Source: a virus. From it: a stretch of DNA of 35,163 bases. Below, piece by piece: positions 27,229-34,428 of this stretch (its first letter is position 1; each line of letters begins with the position of its first letter). The stretch covers positions 1-35,163 of IMG/VR virus record IMGVR_UViG_3300020203_000005; one strand, given 5' to 3'. The position numbers were made by a program, and so were the translations under genes. The notes beneath the pieces are model-generated. The model made no database searches. It was not told the DNA's origin and saw only the letters and a program-made list of their open reading frames with translations.

Positions 27229-27552
27229 TTATTCTGCGATATTAACGTTTGTCTTTATAAGTTCTGGTTTTTCACTCTTGATGCTTTCTAGCTTGTCGAA
27301 TCCGTTCTTGAGGATGTTCACTCCTGACCACATACCTCGAATGTGCGCACCTAGTTGTTCGTCTGGCACTGGATTGTCCATTGCTAACGATACAAGGTTA
27401 AAAGCTCCATTGATTAGCGGGTTGTGTTCCTTGCCTTCTACAACTCCATGAGAGTAAAGGCTTGCTAAGAGCACACACCGTACTGCTTCGTACATCTCTC
27501 TGTCTGCACAGAAGGCTTCTATCTTTACTTTTTGTAAGTCTGTTAGTTCCAT
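27229..27552 (-). CDS. Hypothetical helical protein (107 aa)
   Basis: The sequence is helical with DLQKVKIEAFCADREMYEAV, then a hydrophobic LINGAFNLVSLAMDNPVP and a basic C-terminal helix (GVNILKNGFDKLESIKSEK). It is positioned directly downstream of the portal and separated from it by two bases, so it may be a portal-associated or head completion factor. No family recognised. Confidence 0.5.
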   Translation of the reverse strand: MELTDLQKVKIEAFCADREMYEAVRCVLLASLYSHGVVEGKEHNPLINGAFNLVSLAMDNPVPDEQLGAHIRGMWSGVNILKNGFDKLESIKSEKPELIKTNVNIAE

Positions 27553-27554
27553 AT

Positions 27555-29297
27555 TTATGCGGTTACTTGTTCTTGTTGTTCTGGTAATTCAGTGAACTGT
27601 GCAAAATTGATTGGTGACATTCCACTTTCCTCTAAGAGTTCGTTAAATGCTTTTCCAACTCCAGGTATCTGCTGGAATGCTTGGGGGTTTGCAATAATCT
27701 CTCTCAGTACGTTAGTGATTTTGTCAGCGTTCTCTGCCATTTTTCGTTGCTTGCCTTTGATGTTCACAAACACGTCAAGAGGTAAATCATCGAGTTCCCC
27801 CTTAATAGTTTCAAAGAAGCCTCTCGTGCCTCGCTTCATAATCTCTCCTTTCTTGAGCTTTACGAGTTCGTCTATAATTTCTTGCGTCACTTCTTCTTCT
27901 GCAAGTACTAGTTTAAGTTTTTGTTCCTCTCCAAAACGCATAGACATAGTGTCTGCAATCTCTTGTAACTCATCGAGTGTTAAATCCTCGGAGAACTTTT
28001 TACCGCCGTTCATGTCCTTGACGATATAACCGAGTATCCAGTCACGGTAGAGCACATCAGCAAAGAATGTAGCAATCTTGCCTTGTCTGTATTCATGTAT
28101 ACCTTGTCCTTCTTGTACGATGAGGTTTTGAAGAGCAAACGGTGTGCCTGACGTTGGGTTTACACCAAGTGCACCCTCTGATGCAGAGCCGAGCATTCGA
28201 GCGTTACTTCCCATTTCTGCTTGATAGTTTGAAAATGCAGGGAGGTTTTGTAGTGTTCCATCAAGTTTAGTTATAGGTCGGTCTGGTTCATGTTTGAGGA
28301 CGGTGTTTGTTTTTAAGTCAGAGAGCTTCTGGTTTCCAAATTGGTCACTTGACGACTGGAACACGGTGAGGGCCGAGTCAAGAAGGTCTTTGATTTTGAT
28401 ACCTGCATAGTTATTCCATACTTGCGGTTCAAAAAGTGTCTCTACAATGGAACGTCCACACGCACGACCCTTAGAGCGTACTTGGTCAATTTTAAGAGCT
28501 TTAAAGTTATCTTTTAGTGGCTTGTCTTTACCTTCAAAGAGGGTGATGCCCGTCTTTGCTCCTGAGCTGTTAGTGTAGTAGCAGACGATGTGCATCTGTG
28601 GGGTATAGCTGTATTCCTCAGCCTCTTTATCAATCCATACCTCTGGTAAGTCTCCACGAAGTTCAAACACTTCTATGTACTTTGCATGGGTCTTTACCAC
28701 TTGGTCTTCGGCAATAGCTATTTTCTTTTCTGCTGTCGCTTGCGTAATAGCCATGTCAATAGCTTCATCATCCCATTTTCCTCTAAAGGCATTAAGTTCT
28801 GCGGTGGTGTACTGGTGTTTTATACAAATAGGAGCTGCGAGTACATCTGATTGGTCACAAAATGCAAGGGTAGTTAAATCAACTACTTCTGGGCGTACGT
28901 TATTTATATTCTTAACAAGAACAAGGTCGTAGATAATTGAGGTTTCAACTACTTCGTCAATGAATGTGTCGAGTTCGTGTTTACGTGCCCACTGTGGGTG
29001 GTATTTCTTTACAAGAAACGACTTGTAGTAGTTCTGTGCATCGTTTACAAACGGTACAATGTCCTTTACATCAAAGCCTTCCGAACGGAACGCTACGTTG
29101 ATAATAGGTGTGACAATATCGTTGTATGGTCGCATCCCGTCATTCTTACCTTGGTGATACCATGCGTTTGATACGTTCTTGCAACGCTGAATATGCTCGT
29201 ACATATTCCAGTCTTTTGAGTTAGTTATAGGGATACGAGCGGTACGCCAGTTGTTTGATTCAGCAGTTATGTACGAGAATACATCTTGGTGTTCCAT
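27555..29297 (-). CDS. Portal protein (580 aa)
   Basis: The size and layout fit a podovirus portal: an N-terminal region with GKNDGMRPYNDIVTPIINVA, a central beta region (HAKYIEVFELRGDLPEVWID) and a long helical C-terminus (RFGEEQKLKLVLAEEEVTQ). The GMRPYNDIVTP segment recalls portal wing regions. It lies between the terminase genes and head genes, as expected for the dodecameric DNA channel. The start ATG 29297 is in AAATAAACATG. Confidence 0.75.
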   Translation of the reverse strand: MEHQDVFSYITAESNNWRTARIPITNSKDWNMYEHIQRCKNVSNAWYHQGKNDGMRPYNDIVTPIINVAFRSEGFDVKDIVPFVNDAQNYYKSFLVKKYHPQWARKHELDTFIDEVVETSIIYDLVLVKNINNVRPEVVDLTTLAFCDQSDVLAAPICIKHQYTTAELNAFRGKWDDEAIDMAITQATAEKKIAIAEDQVVKTHAKYIEVFELRGDLPEVWIDKEAEEYSYTPQMHIVCYYTNSSGAKTGITLFEGKDKPLKDNFKALKIDQVRSKGRACGRSIVETLFEPQVWNNYAGIKIKDLLDSALTVFQSSSDQFGNQKLSDLKTNTVLKHEPDRPITKLDGTLQNLPAFSNYQAEMGSNARMLGSASEGALGVNPTSGTPFALQNLIVQEGQGIHEYRQGKIATFFADVLYRDWILGYIVKDMNGGKKFSEDLTLDELQEIADTMSMRFGEEQKLKLVLAEEEVTQEIIDELVKLKKGEIMKRGTRGFFETIKGELDDLPLDVFVNIKGKQRKMAENADKITNVLREIIANPQAFQQIPGVGKAFNELLEESGMSPINFAQFTELPEQQEQVTA

Positions 29298-29299
29298 GT

Positions 29300-29557
29300 T
29301 TATTTAAGAAGTAGATTATTTATAAATATCTGTCGGAACATAGCATCGTTAAAGAGTTTCCGTGATTGTATGAGGTTAAGTTTTCGTTCTGATGTTGCTT
29401 TTCCTTTCGTAGCGGTGACGTATGTTTCTATATATACCATTTCAGGTTTTAATTCTTGTATGGCTTCGTCTAAATCATTTGTGGTGCGCGTAAAAATCTC
29501 ACCGTTTATCTTCATCTCTAATTTGTATGCAGGAGTTTTTTTAGTAGCGGTTGCCAT
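29300..29557 (-). CDS. Small conserved-looking protein between terminase and portal (85 aa)
   Basis: I choose ATG 29557 (MATATKKTPAYKLEMKIN) over an earlier TTG. The N-terminus is beta-rich with INGEIFTRTTNDLDEAIQEL and the C-terminal third is a basic helix (SERKLNLIQSRKLFNDAM). It has the feel of a small head or terminase accessory protein. TATAATG just upstream could be a weak internal promoter element. Confidence 0.55.
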   Translation of the reverse strand: MATATKKTPAYKLEMKINGEIFTRTTNDLDEAIQELKPEMVYIETYVTATKGKATSERKLNLIQSRKLFNDAMFRQIFINNLLLK

Positions 29558-29576
29558 GTCAGATAATTGTATCACA

Positions 29577-31049
29577 TTATATTGCAATGTTCATCACACT
29601 CTCTTCATCTCGAAGTGATAGCGGTGGTCGGAATGGAGCGCGAGCGTGAGGTAATTGCATTGAGAGGGAATCGATGCAATCATCATGTTGTCCATTAGGA
29701 AAGACTCGCATCTCGTCTAGTAATTCTAAGTTATCACCTACTAAAAAGATAGAACGATTCTCCCAGCGGGGTATAAGTCCTCTAATGCGTGTCTCTTTGT
29801 TTATGCCTCGATGTTTAACAGGTGTTACAGAAAAGAATAAACTGCGCTTTCGCATTTCTTCTTCTAAGAATGGTTGAATAGCCATTGTAAACGTAGTCTC
29901 CTCTAGTCCTATGAATGTAGGGTTGTATTCTTTCTTTAGATAAAACAGGTGGTCAATCAAATCCTTGCTGTTGACCTTTAGTCTGTATGTCTTTATGTAC
30001 CATTTGTTCTCTGTGGATATTCTGTTGATAGTAACTCCTGTGTAGTCAGCACTCTCTTTTTCGCTCACCGCACTGTCAATGGTGATATAGCATGAGGTAT
30101 CACGCTGTTTAAGTTGTTCTTCTGTCTCAAACGCAACAAATCCTTTTTTAAACTCTGCGAGCATTTCGTCAACAGGGTTGTTCATCATCTCGTATGAGAA
30201 CGCAAGTGGGCCGAGTTGTCGTTGCTTGTCTTCAATAGATACCTTTCCTTCTTCTTTTGCTTGTATGTCGGTAAGCGCATACTTAGAAGGCCATGTGGGT
30301 ACGTTGTCTATCATTACAGGAATGTTGCGAATGCGTATACCTGTATCGTTTTTAGCTCTGTCTATAAGCCACTGTACGTTCCCGTATTCAGTAAGGTAGT
30401 TAGCGGTATAGAGAATTGATGCAGATGGAGCCATTCCTCCCATAGCAGAGGACATATTGTTTTTTATAGTCTGTGTGACCTTTGAACTGTCCTTTGTGTC
30501 CATCGTTTCAAAGTCATCTAGCCATCGGTAGTCGGGGCGATATTCAAAGTGTTTTCTTCCTCGAACGTCTATCTGTGTGGTGCTTGCTTCAACACGGATG
30601 TTATTTGAGGTAGTGAAGTTGTCTATCTTGTTTTGCTTCATCTCGTTTAACTTGCGTTCCTTTGAGTACAAGTTTCCAAAGTCTGCTATAAGACGTTGAT
30701 TGTTTAAAAGCTGAAAGGCTACATCAAAGAGTGAGCGTTCAGAGTTGTTACCACTGTATGCGTCTACGTTTATATACTTCTTACGGTCATAGCAAATAAG
30801 CCAAATAAGTGCTAGTTGTGCGAAAGTAGTCTTGGAACTTTCTCTGAAACCTACCCATACAACCTCGCGTATCGTATTGTCTGCTAAGTCTTGTACGTCC
30901 TGTATAAAATCGTAATGGTACGGTGCTAGGGGATATTTAAAATAGTCTTGGAAGTAGTATATGCAAAACAAACCAAATGATTCACCACAAAGGTATACGC
31001 GTTCTTGCTTTGTACCGTTAATTACTCTATTGAGTGCTTCCGAGGTCAT
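29577..31049 (-). CDS. terL: Terminase large subunit
   Basis: 490 residues with all expected motifs. The Walker A-like VGFRESSKTT is at about 66-75, Walker B RWLDD at 175-179, and a TAN coupling motif at 215-217. The nuclease acidic residues are D325 in TIDSA, E383 in GLEET and D456/D457 with D460 in HDDCIDS. The protein is the ATPase motor and nuclease that packages DNA into the prohead. It overlaps the small subunit's end by 23 bases, implying coupling. Confidence 0.9.
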   Translation of the reverse strand: MTSEALNRVINGTKQERVYLCGESFGLFCIYYFQDYFKYPLAPYHYDFIQDVQDLADNTIREVVWVGFRESSKTTFAQLALIWLICYDRKKYINVDAYSGNNSERSLFDVAFQLLNNQRLIADFGNLYSKERKLNEMKQNKIDNFTTSNNIRVEASTTQIDVRGRKHFEYRPDYRWLDDFETMDTKDSSKVTQTIKNNMSSAMGGMAPSASILYTANYLTEYGNVQWLIDRAKNDTGIRIRNIPVMIDNVPTWPSKYALTDIQAKEEGKVSIEDKQRQLGPLAFSYEMMNNPVDEMLAEFKKGFVAFETEEQLKQRDTSCYITIDSAVSEKESADYTGVTINRISTENKWYIKTYRLKVNSKDLIDHLFYLKKEYNPTFIGLEETTFTMAIQPFLEEEMRKRSLFFSVTPVKHRGINKETRIRGLIPRWENRSIFLVGDNLELLDEMRVFPNGQHDDCIDSLSMQLPHARAPFRPPLSLRDEESVMNIAI

Positions 31050-31410
31050 GTATTAAAAGTGATGAAAGATGTTTTTTGTCTTCTTCTGTAAGGGTTTGTA
31101 CTAGTAAGTCTATCTTACCCTCTATCTTACCCTCTGTCTTCTCTACCATCTTTCCTCTTAGTTTAAATGCTAACTCTAGTTCAGCTTTGCGATTACCCTC
31201 CTTCTTTTCTATATCATCAGAAAGAGCACCAAGAAGCATGTCATCAGGTAAGTAAGCCTCCATAAGCTCTAGCCAGGCATCGCTCTTAGTTAAATTGTCG
31301 GGGTTATTAACAGTCGTTTCGGCGTAGCCAGCGTCACGCATTGCTTTAGTTACGTTCCCACCGTTTTCCACGACGTTGTCAATAGCTTTCTTTTGTCTTA
31401 ATGTGGCCAT
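31027..31410 (-). CDS. terS: Terminase small subunit
   Basis: 127 residues. Residues 1-45 contain a helix-turn-helix of terminase type (RQKKAIDNVVENGGNVTKAM then AGYAETTVNNPDNL). A charged oligomerisation helix follows (GNRKAELELAFKLRGKMV), and a short tandem (EKTEGKIEGKIDLL) lies before the C-terminus. It recognises the packaging site and directs the large subunit. The context upstream of ATG 31410 (AAATAAGAATG) has no Shine-Dalgarno; the leader contains a tRNA-like element. Confidence 0.8.
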   Translation of the reverse strand: MATLRQKKAIDNVVENGGNVTKAMRDAGYAETTVNNPDNLTKSDAWLELMEAYLPDDMLLGALSDDIEKKEGNRKAELELAFKLRGKMVEKTEGKIEGKIDLLVQTLTEEDKKHLSSLLIHDLGSTQ

Positions 31411-31425
31411 TCTTATTTAAATTTA

Positions 31426-31485
31426 TGTCCCCGAAATGAATCGAACATTTCCTAATTGTCTACGTTTACTATTCTTACCGGGAAC
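31426..31485 (-). tRNA. Truncated tRNA-like element in the terS leader
   Basis: Minus strand: acceptor GTTCCCG (31485-31479) pairs with CGGGGAC (31433-31427) over seven bases with one G-U. The T arm is AAATG-TTCGATT-CATTT, with canonical T loop, joined without linker to the acceptor as in real tRNAs, and discriminator A. Only 28 bases lie between acceptor and T arm instead of about 41, so either the D or the anticodon arm is missing. It may be a tRNA remnant, an attachment-site relic or a regulatory mimic. Confidence 0.4.
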
Positions 31486-31576
31486 GTAAGAGGAGCTATC
31501 AATATCAAACAAATATGACGTAGACGAGAGAGACCGACTGGGGGCGTGATACTACCATCTCTGATAGTGACCACTG
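31486..31576 (-). other. Structured leader upstream of terS
   Basis: No gene is seen between 31411 and 31582. GTCTACGT and ACGTAGAC (near 31458 and 31533) form an eight-base-pair long-range stem, and TATC-AGAGAT-GGTA is a small hairpin. This transcript leader could include the packaging recognition site, since terS lies directly downstream. Confidence 0.4.
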
Positions 31577-31581
31577 TCTGT

Positions 31582-31611
31582 ATTATACCGTGTTTGGTGG
31601 GGTTTTGTCTA
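31582..31611 (-). promoter_or_regulatory. Promoter for the terminase-headed late operon
   Basis: TAGACA (31611-31606), an 18-base spacer and TATAAT (31587-31582). It points leftward into the long terS leader and overlaps the end of the preceding gene. Confidence 0.6.
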
Positions 31612-31897
31612 GGGCTTTAAGAGCTTCGTCGTACATAAACTTTGTTGTATCTACTCCCTCTTGAAACGAAGCCATCATAAGCTCTCGTGTAGTCTTGTCT
31701 ATTTTCTCGCCGACAGCTTTAACCCACTTCTCCCTCTCCTCCGCCAGCACTGTGTCTATGGTGTCTTGCAGCATTTTAGTTACATGCTCATCTTGTTTTT
31801 TATCCAGGTCGGGGGCTAATTCGCCTGAAATTTTCCAAAACTTTACTCTAAACTCAGCCACCTTCTCGTCTATCAGCTCCTGGTGTTTGTTGTTCAT
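31583..31897 (-). CDS. Hypothetical helical protein (104 aa)
   Basis: Almost all helix (HQELIDEKVAEFRVKFW; VLAEEREKWVKAVGEKIDK), with an acidic-basic alternation that suggests a coiled-coil dimer. It is located between the nuclease region and the terminase. There is a GAGG-like stretch near ATG 31897 (AGAGGATATG), one of the few starts with a possible Shine-Dalgarno. No family recognised. Confidence 0.6.
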   Translation of the reverse strand: MNNKHQELIDEKVAEFRVKFWKISGELAPDLDKKQDEHVTKMLQDTIDTVLAEEREKWVKAVGEKIDKTTRELMMASFQEGVDTTKFMYDEALKALDKTPPNTV

Positions 31898-31960
31898 ATC
31901 CTCTCACTATACACCTCTAGGGTTGGAATGGTAGGGAGTTATCAACAGTTTGGTTATCCT

Positions 31961-32188
31961 TTAAAAGACCAGATACCAGACTTCTTCAAACTTCTTATAC
32001 CAGCCGTGGTCTGACACTTCTCCTTTGTATCTTCTTAGCTTTTGGTTGGCTTGCTTTCGGTAGATTTTGGCATTGTAACCGTTGCCGTAGTGGAACCATG
32101 TTTTGTATTTGATTCCTAACTCATTAACTCGATAATCTTTCCGAGGATAATACCTTCGGTATAAGAATTTTGCTTTTTCATAGACCAT
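31961..32188 (-). CDS. Basic aromatic small protein (75 aa)
   Basis: It is rich in Lys, Arg, Tyr and Trp (KAKFLYRRYYPRKDYRV; YKTWFHYGNGYNAKIYRK), a composition suited to nucleic-acid binding. Its 5' leader contains a hairpin with ACTACC/GGTAGT and GCAA/TTGC pairing directly before ATG 32188. The family is not recognised. It follows the NinG-like gene and probably has its own extended -10 promoter at 32246-32254. Confidence 0.55.
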   Translation of the reverse strand: MVYEKAKFLYRRYYPRKDYRVNELGIKYKTWFHYGNGYNAKIYRKQANQKLRRYKGEVSDHGWYKKFEEVWYLVF

Positions 32189-32254
32189 TGTAAACTACCG
32201 CAAGTGTCTTAATTGTTTGCTCTTGGTAGTTACATATTACCTATAATTATAACA
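32189..32254 (-). promoter_or_regulatory. Extended -10 promoter and leader hairpin
   Basis: TGTTATAAT on the minus strand (TATAAT 32251-32246) overlaps the end of the NinG-like gene. The leader ends in a ten-base-pair hairpin (ACTACC...GCAA / TTGC...GGTAGT) that places the ATG immediately 3' of the stem, which could gate translation. Confidence 0.5.
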
Positions 32255-32786
32255 CTATTTGCTTATATTCAGCAAGTAAGTTCTCTAAAAAGATGGTAGC
32301 GTCTTTACCTCCTAAGTCGGCCTCTTTTCTTATCTGCCAGTAGCCGTCTATAAAGCGGCAAGATTCTTCAAGAAACTTTAAACCTTCTTCTTCTTGCTCT
32401 AGTTTTGCTATAAAAACGTCTGATTGTCCTCCGAGGTTAATATTAGCGTGAAAACTCTGCGGTCTGAGGTTTCGCAGGTCGTACTTGTAGCGGATTGGTA
32501 GTTCGCCTTTGCTTTTGCCATGTCCAGTATGCCAGTTGGCTCCTGTTAGATTCATGGCTCCTGAGGTGTAGCAAGTGTTGGGGTATCTTAGTCTGATTAT
32601 TCGCTTACATTCCTCCCATAGCATCTTCTCTAGTTTCTGCCTCGTGGTGCGCTTCTTCTTTGACTTACTACCCCTCTTAGCTTTAAAACCAGTGGCGGGG
32701 CTTGTAGACGCTCTCAGGGCTATCTTAGCTGCTTGCTTGGTGCGTACTTCTTCTATGCTCTGTTGTCTAAAGCCTGATCTCCTCAC
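32247..32786 (-). CDS. ninG: NinG/Rap-like recombination nuclease
   Basis: 179 residues with a basic N-terminus (KAKRGSKSKKKRTTRQKLEK) and a central NCYTSGA segment, then NWHTGHGKSKGELPIRY, DLRNLRPQS and HANINLGGQ. This fits the phage lambda NinG (Rap) family, an HNH-related nuclease that resolves recombination intermediates. Only one Cys of the usual zinc set is clear. It starts at GTG 32786, overlapping the preceding TGA, so the pair is coupled. Confidence 0.7.
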   Translation of the reverse strand: MRRSGFRQQSIEEVRTKQAAKIALRASTSPATGFKAKRGSKSKKKRTTRQKLEKMLWEECKRIIRLRYPNTCYTSGAMNLTGANWHTGHGKSKGELPIRYKYDLRNLRPQSFHANINLGGQSDVFIAKLEQEEEGLKFLEESCRFIDGYWQIRKEADLGGKDATIFLENLLAEYKQIVL

Positions 32787-32905
32787 AGTCTTATCATTTT
32801 ACTTACCTTTGGGTTCTTTACTCTTTCGATCGTGGCGTAGGCTTTGGTCAGCATTACTACTCGCCAGTCTTTACCTTCTCGTTTTAGGATGTCGTCTATT
32901 TTCAT
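32783..32905 (-). CDS. Small basic protein (40 aa)
   Basis: ATG 32903-32905 to TGA 32783-32785, overlapping the NinG-like start. The sequence (IDDILKREGKDWRVVML then TKAYATIERVKNPKVSKM) is a helix-strand-helix with a basic end. The promoter -10 TATAAT ends eight bases before the ATG, so the message may be leaderless. No family recognised. Confidence 0.55.
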   Translation of the reverse strand: MKIDDILKREGKDWRVVMLTKAYATIERVKNPKVSKMIRL

Positions 32906-32912
32906 TGCCTTT

Positions 32913-32921
32913 ATTATAACA
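32913..32921 (-). promoter_or_regulatory. Extended -10 promoter, leaderless type
   Basis: TGTTATAAT (TATAAT 32918-32913) is followed by AAAGGCA and ATG 32905. A start at the normal distance falls on or next to the ATG. Confidence 0.5.
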
Positions 32922-32928
32922 CTAGGGG

Positions 32929-33273
32929 TTACTGTTTGTTGTAATAATCGTACAACATTTGCTTTTCAATACTCGGCCAGTCAAAGGACTCTTTTGTTAT
33001 TGATGTCCATAGCTCAGCAAACTCAGGCTGGATGTTCTTAATGTCGGTGGTGGTCTGTTGTGAGGTGCTGGTCTTTCCTGTCTTGGCTTTAAGGATTGCT
33101 CGCCAGGTAGACTTTACAAACTCAGCGTCTACTTCTGGTCGGTGTTGCTTTATCATTTCCATAGACATAGCCATATCAATACCATGAGCTACACAGTGGT
33201 CGGCTATCTGTTGGAATAGCTTGTGGTAGCTTTTCTCTTGTTGTCTTGATTTAGTTTTCTCTATGGGTTCCAT
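32929..33273 (-). CDS. Conserved phage recombination-region protein (114 aa)
   Basis: The layout KTKSRQQEKSYHKLFQQIAD, then HGIDMAMSMEMIKQHRPEVD, FVKSTWRAILKAKTGKTSTS and a final WPSIEK matches a protein type found near NinG/NinB genes in many phages (S..Q...H..F....E.L...G.D, then W.pi.kA...K.STT). The role is probably DNA recombination or replication accessory, remembered by pattern only. It starts at ATG 33273 after a structured leader. Confidence 0.5.
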   Translation of the reverse strand: MEPIEKTKSRQQEKSYHKLFQQIADHCVAHGIDMAMSMEMIKQHRPEVDAEFVKSTWRAILKAKTGKTSTSQQTTTDIKNIQPEFAELWTSITKESFDWPSIEKQMLYDYYNKQ

Positions 33274-33410
33274 AGGGTGTTAGTCTTTTATATATTAAGG
33301 TTCTGATGTGCTTTTGGGGAGGTGTGTACACTTTTACAGGTCTGGGCAAAAGTCTTTCAACTTAAGCTCAATTCTAACTCCCCCAAGAACACACCAGCTT
33401 CTCTACAAAC
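33274..33410 (-). other. Structured 5' leader of the 32929-33273 gene
   Basis: About 130 bases lie between the promoter at 33411 and ATG 33273. GTGTGTTCTTGGGGGAG pairs with CTCCCCAAAAGCACA over about 15 base pairs, enclosing a CTTTT/AAAAG hairpin and a CTTAAG palindrome. No open frame is present. It could be a regulatory leader, but no known riboswitch class is recognised. Confidence 0.45.
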
Positions 33411-33438
33411 ACTATACACCTTTAACCCCTGTTGTCAT
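33411..33438 (-). promoter_or_regulatory. Leftward promoter
   Basis: ATGACA (33438-33433), a 16-base spacer and TATAGT (33416-33411), the same -10 as the early promoter at 1628. A DnaA-box-like 9-mer lies just upstream. Confidence 0.55.
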
Positions 33439-33443
33439 TTGGT

Positions 33444-33452
33444 TTATCCACA
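33444..33452 (+). other. DnaA-box-like TTATCCACA
   Basis: A perfect 9-mer directly upstream of the leftward promoter. Confidence 0.5.
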
Positions 33453-33633
33453 GGTTTCTTTTCTAGCTACAGCCCACCTTTTACCTAAAGAGGGATAACG
33501 GTACTCGCTATTAAGTTGTTGGTTACTATCTATCCCTTTAGCTCCACAGTTAAGGTTGATATAGATGTAGTTACTTCGATACTAATCAGACGGCAGGGAC
33601 AGAGGTGGCAACTGTTTTTCCCTGCTTTCGCAT
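33444..33633 (-). pseudogene. Possible decayed ORF in a structured intergenic region
   Basis: ATG 33633 reads MRKQGKTVATSVPAV to TGA 33586-33588. The +1 frame is then open from 33581 to 33444 and includes LNSEYRYPSLGKRWAVARKE, which looks coding. The DNA also folds (GCAGGG/CCCTGC; GTAAC...ATCTAT with ATAGATAGT). It could be a broken gene or a non-coding RNA; no family was recognised. The rest of 33634-33711 shows nothing further. Confidence 0.35.
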
Positions 33634-33711
33634 TAGAACCTAAATAACTACTTTATTGTTTTAAGAAGACGTGGTTTTAAATCGAGTGGCCTTATCCGAT
33701 TTTCGTAACAA

Positions 33712-34251
33712 TTAGTTCGTTCTTGCTGCCATTTGCAGTCCAGTTATGAGGCTGTCTATTGCTTCATCGGCTGTATAAGACTCTGTAGACCAGTTAGGTA
33801 AGTTAGGAATACGGCACGTAAGTCCATATCCTGCTACCCAAGTTTTGTTTGATGCTTTGTATTTTATAGTAAGCCCGCAAATTTGATCTTCAAACTCTAT
33901 TGCTGTTGGTAGCGCGTTTATCTTTGTTAGATAGTCACCTTTTAGAAAAGGATGTATCGGTTGTCTATGCGCTTGTTTGTGTTCAAAAGAGTTACCATAA
34001 GTGGGTGTTTTTCTATGACAACCAGAACATAAAGTCCGACCATTGTCTAAGTCAAACATTAGCTCTGGGTAAAGCATAAAAGGTTTAATGTGGTCAACTT
34101 CCAACCTAATGCCCTTAGCTTTTGAACCCCTCTTTTTGCACATCTTACATTTTCTATCATCGCGAAGTATTACTAATCTACGCCACTCTCTGTATTCAGA
34201 CGAATTACGAATCTTAGCTGCCTTCTCTCTGATTTCTTCAACGTATGACAT
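33712..34251 (-). CDS. HNH endonuclease with unknown C-terminal domain (179 aa)
   Basis: I start at ATG 34251 (MSYVEEIREKAAKIRNSSEY); a longer GTG form would run into the terminator. The HNH domain is at about residues 25-85: LRDDRKCKMCKKRG with CxxC, RLEVDHIKPF, then NGRTLCSGCHRK with the second CxxC and terminal His. This is a zinc-supported HNH nuclease. The C-terminal half (LTIKYKASNKTWVAGYG) resembles an AP2-like or SHOCT-less DNA-binding module, as in homing endonucleases. A free-standing homing enzyme is plausible. Confidence 0.7.
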   Translation of the reverse strand: MSYVEEIREKAAKIRNSSEYREWRRLVILRDDRKCKMCKKRGSKAKGIRLEVDHIKPFMLYPELMFDLDNGRTLCSGCHRKTPTYGNSFEHKQAHRQPIHPFLKGDYLTKINALPTAIEFEDQICGLTIKYKASNKTWVAGYGLTCRIPNLPNWSTESYTADEAIDSLITGLQMAARTN

Positions 34252-34257
34252 GACACA

Positions 34258-34283
34258 CAAAAACACGCCGATTAGGCGTGTCT
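34258..34283 (-). terminator. Intrinsic terminator
   Basis: On the minus strand ACACGCC-TAATC-GGCGTGT is followed by TTTTGTG, ending the non-coding RNA just before the HNH gene. Confidence 0.8.
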
Positions 34284-34385
34284 CTTAAAGTCTTTGTGGT
34301 AAGAGCAAGCGATGCTACTCACGCAAGTATAAACACTTGCACTTACTCGTACCACAAAATATTCAATTGTCGTTACGAGCAGCAT
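34258..34385 (-). ncRNA. Promoter-driven structured RNA with nine-base-pair closing stem
   Basis: TTTGTGGTA and TACCACAAA (34293-34301 with 34350-34358) close a core with hairpins GCAAGT-GTTTAT-ACTTGC and GAG-AGC/GCT-CTC. It has its own promoter upstream and terminator downstream, giving an RNA of about 125 bases with no open frame. It is cloverleaf-like in outline but lacks tRNA consensus bases. Confidence 0.6.
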
Positions 34386-34391
34386 GTATAT

Positions 34392-34420
34392 ATTATACTA
34401 GCTAATCAAAATACGTGCAA
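34392..34420 (-). promoter_or_regulatory. Promoter of the structured RNA
   Basis: TTGCAC (34420-34415), a 17-base spacer and TATAAT (34397-34392) on the minus strand. Confidence 0.6.
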
Positions 34421-34428
34421 CCGTACTA

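Noticed and set aside
31411-31582. Integrative phage with attP in a tRNA fragment
   Set aside because: No tyrosine or serine integrase, excisionase or repressor of lysogeny could be recognised, so only the tRNA-like element is reported.
33712-34251. IscB-like nuclease with an omega RNA
   Set aside because: The protein has only an HNH domain and about 180 residues, with no RuvC motifs or bridge helix, so the adjacent RNA cannot be called an omega RNA.
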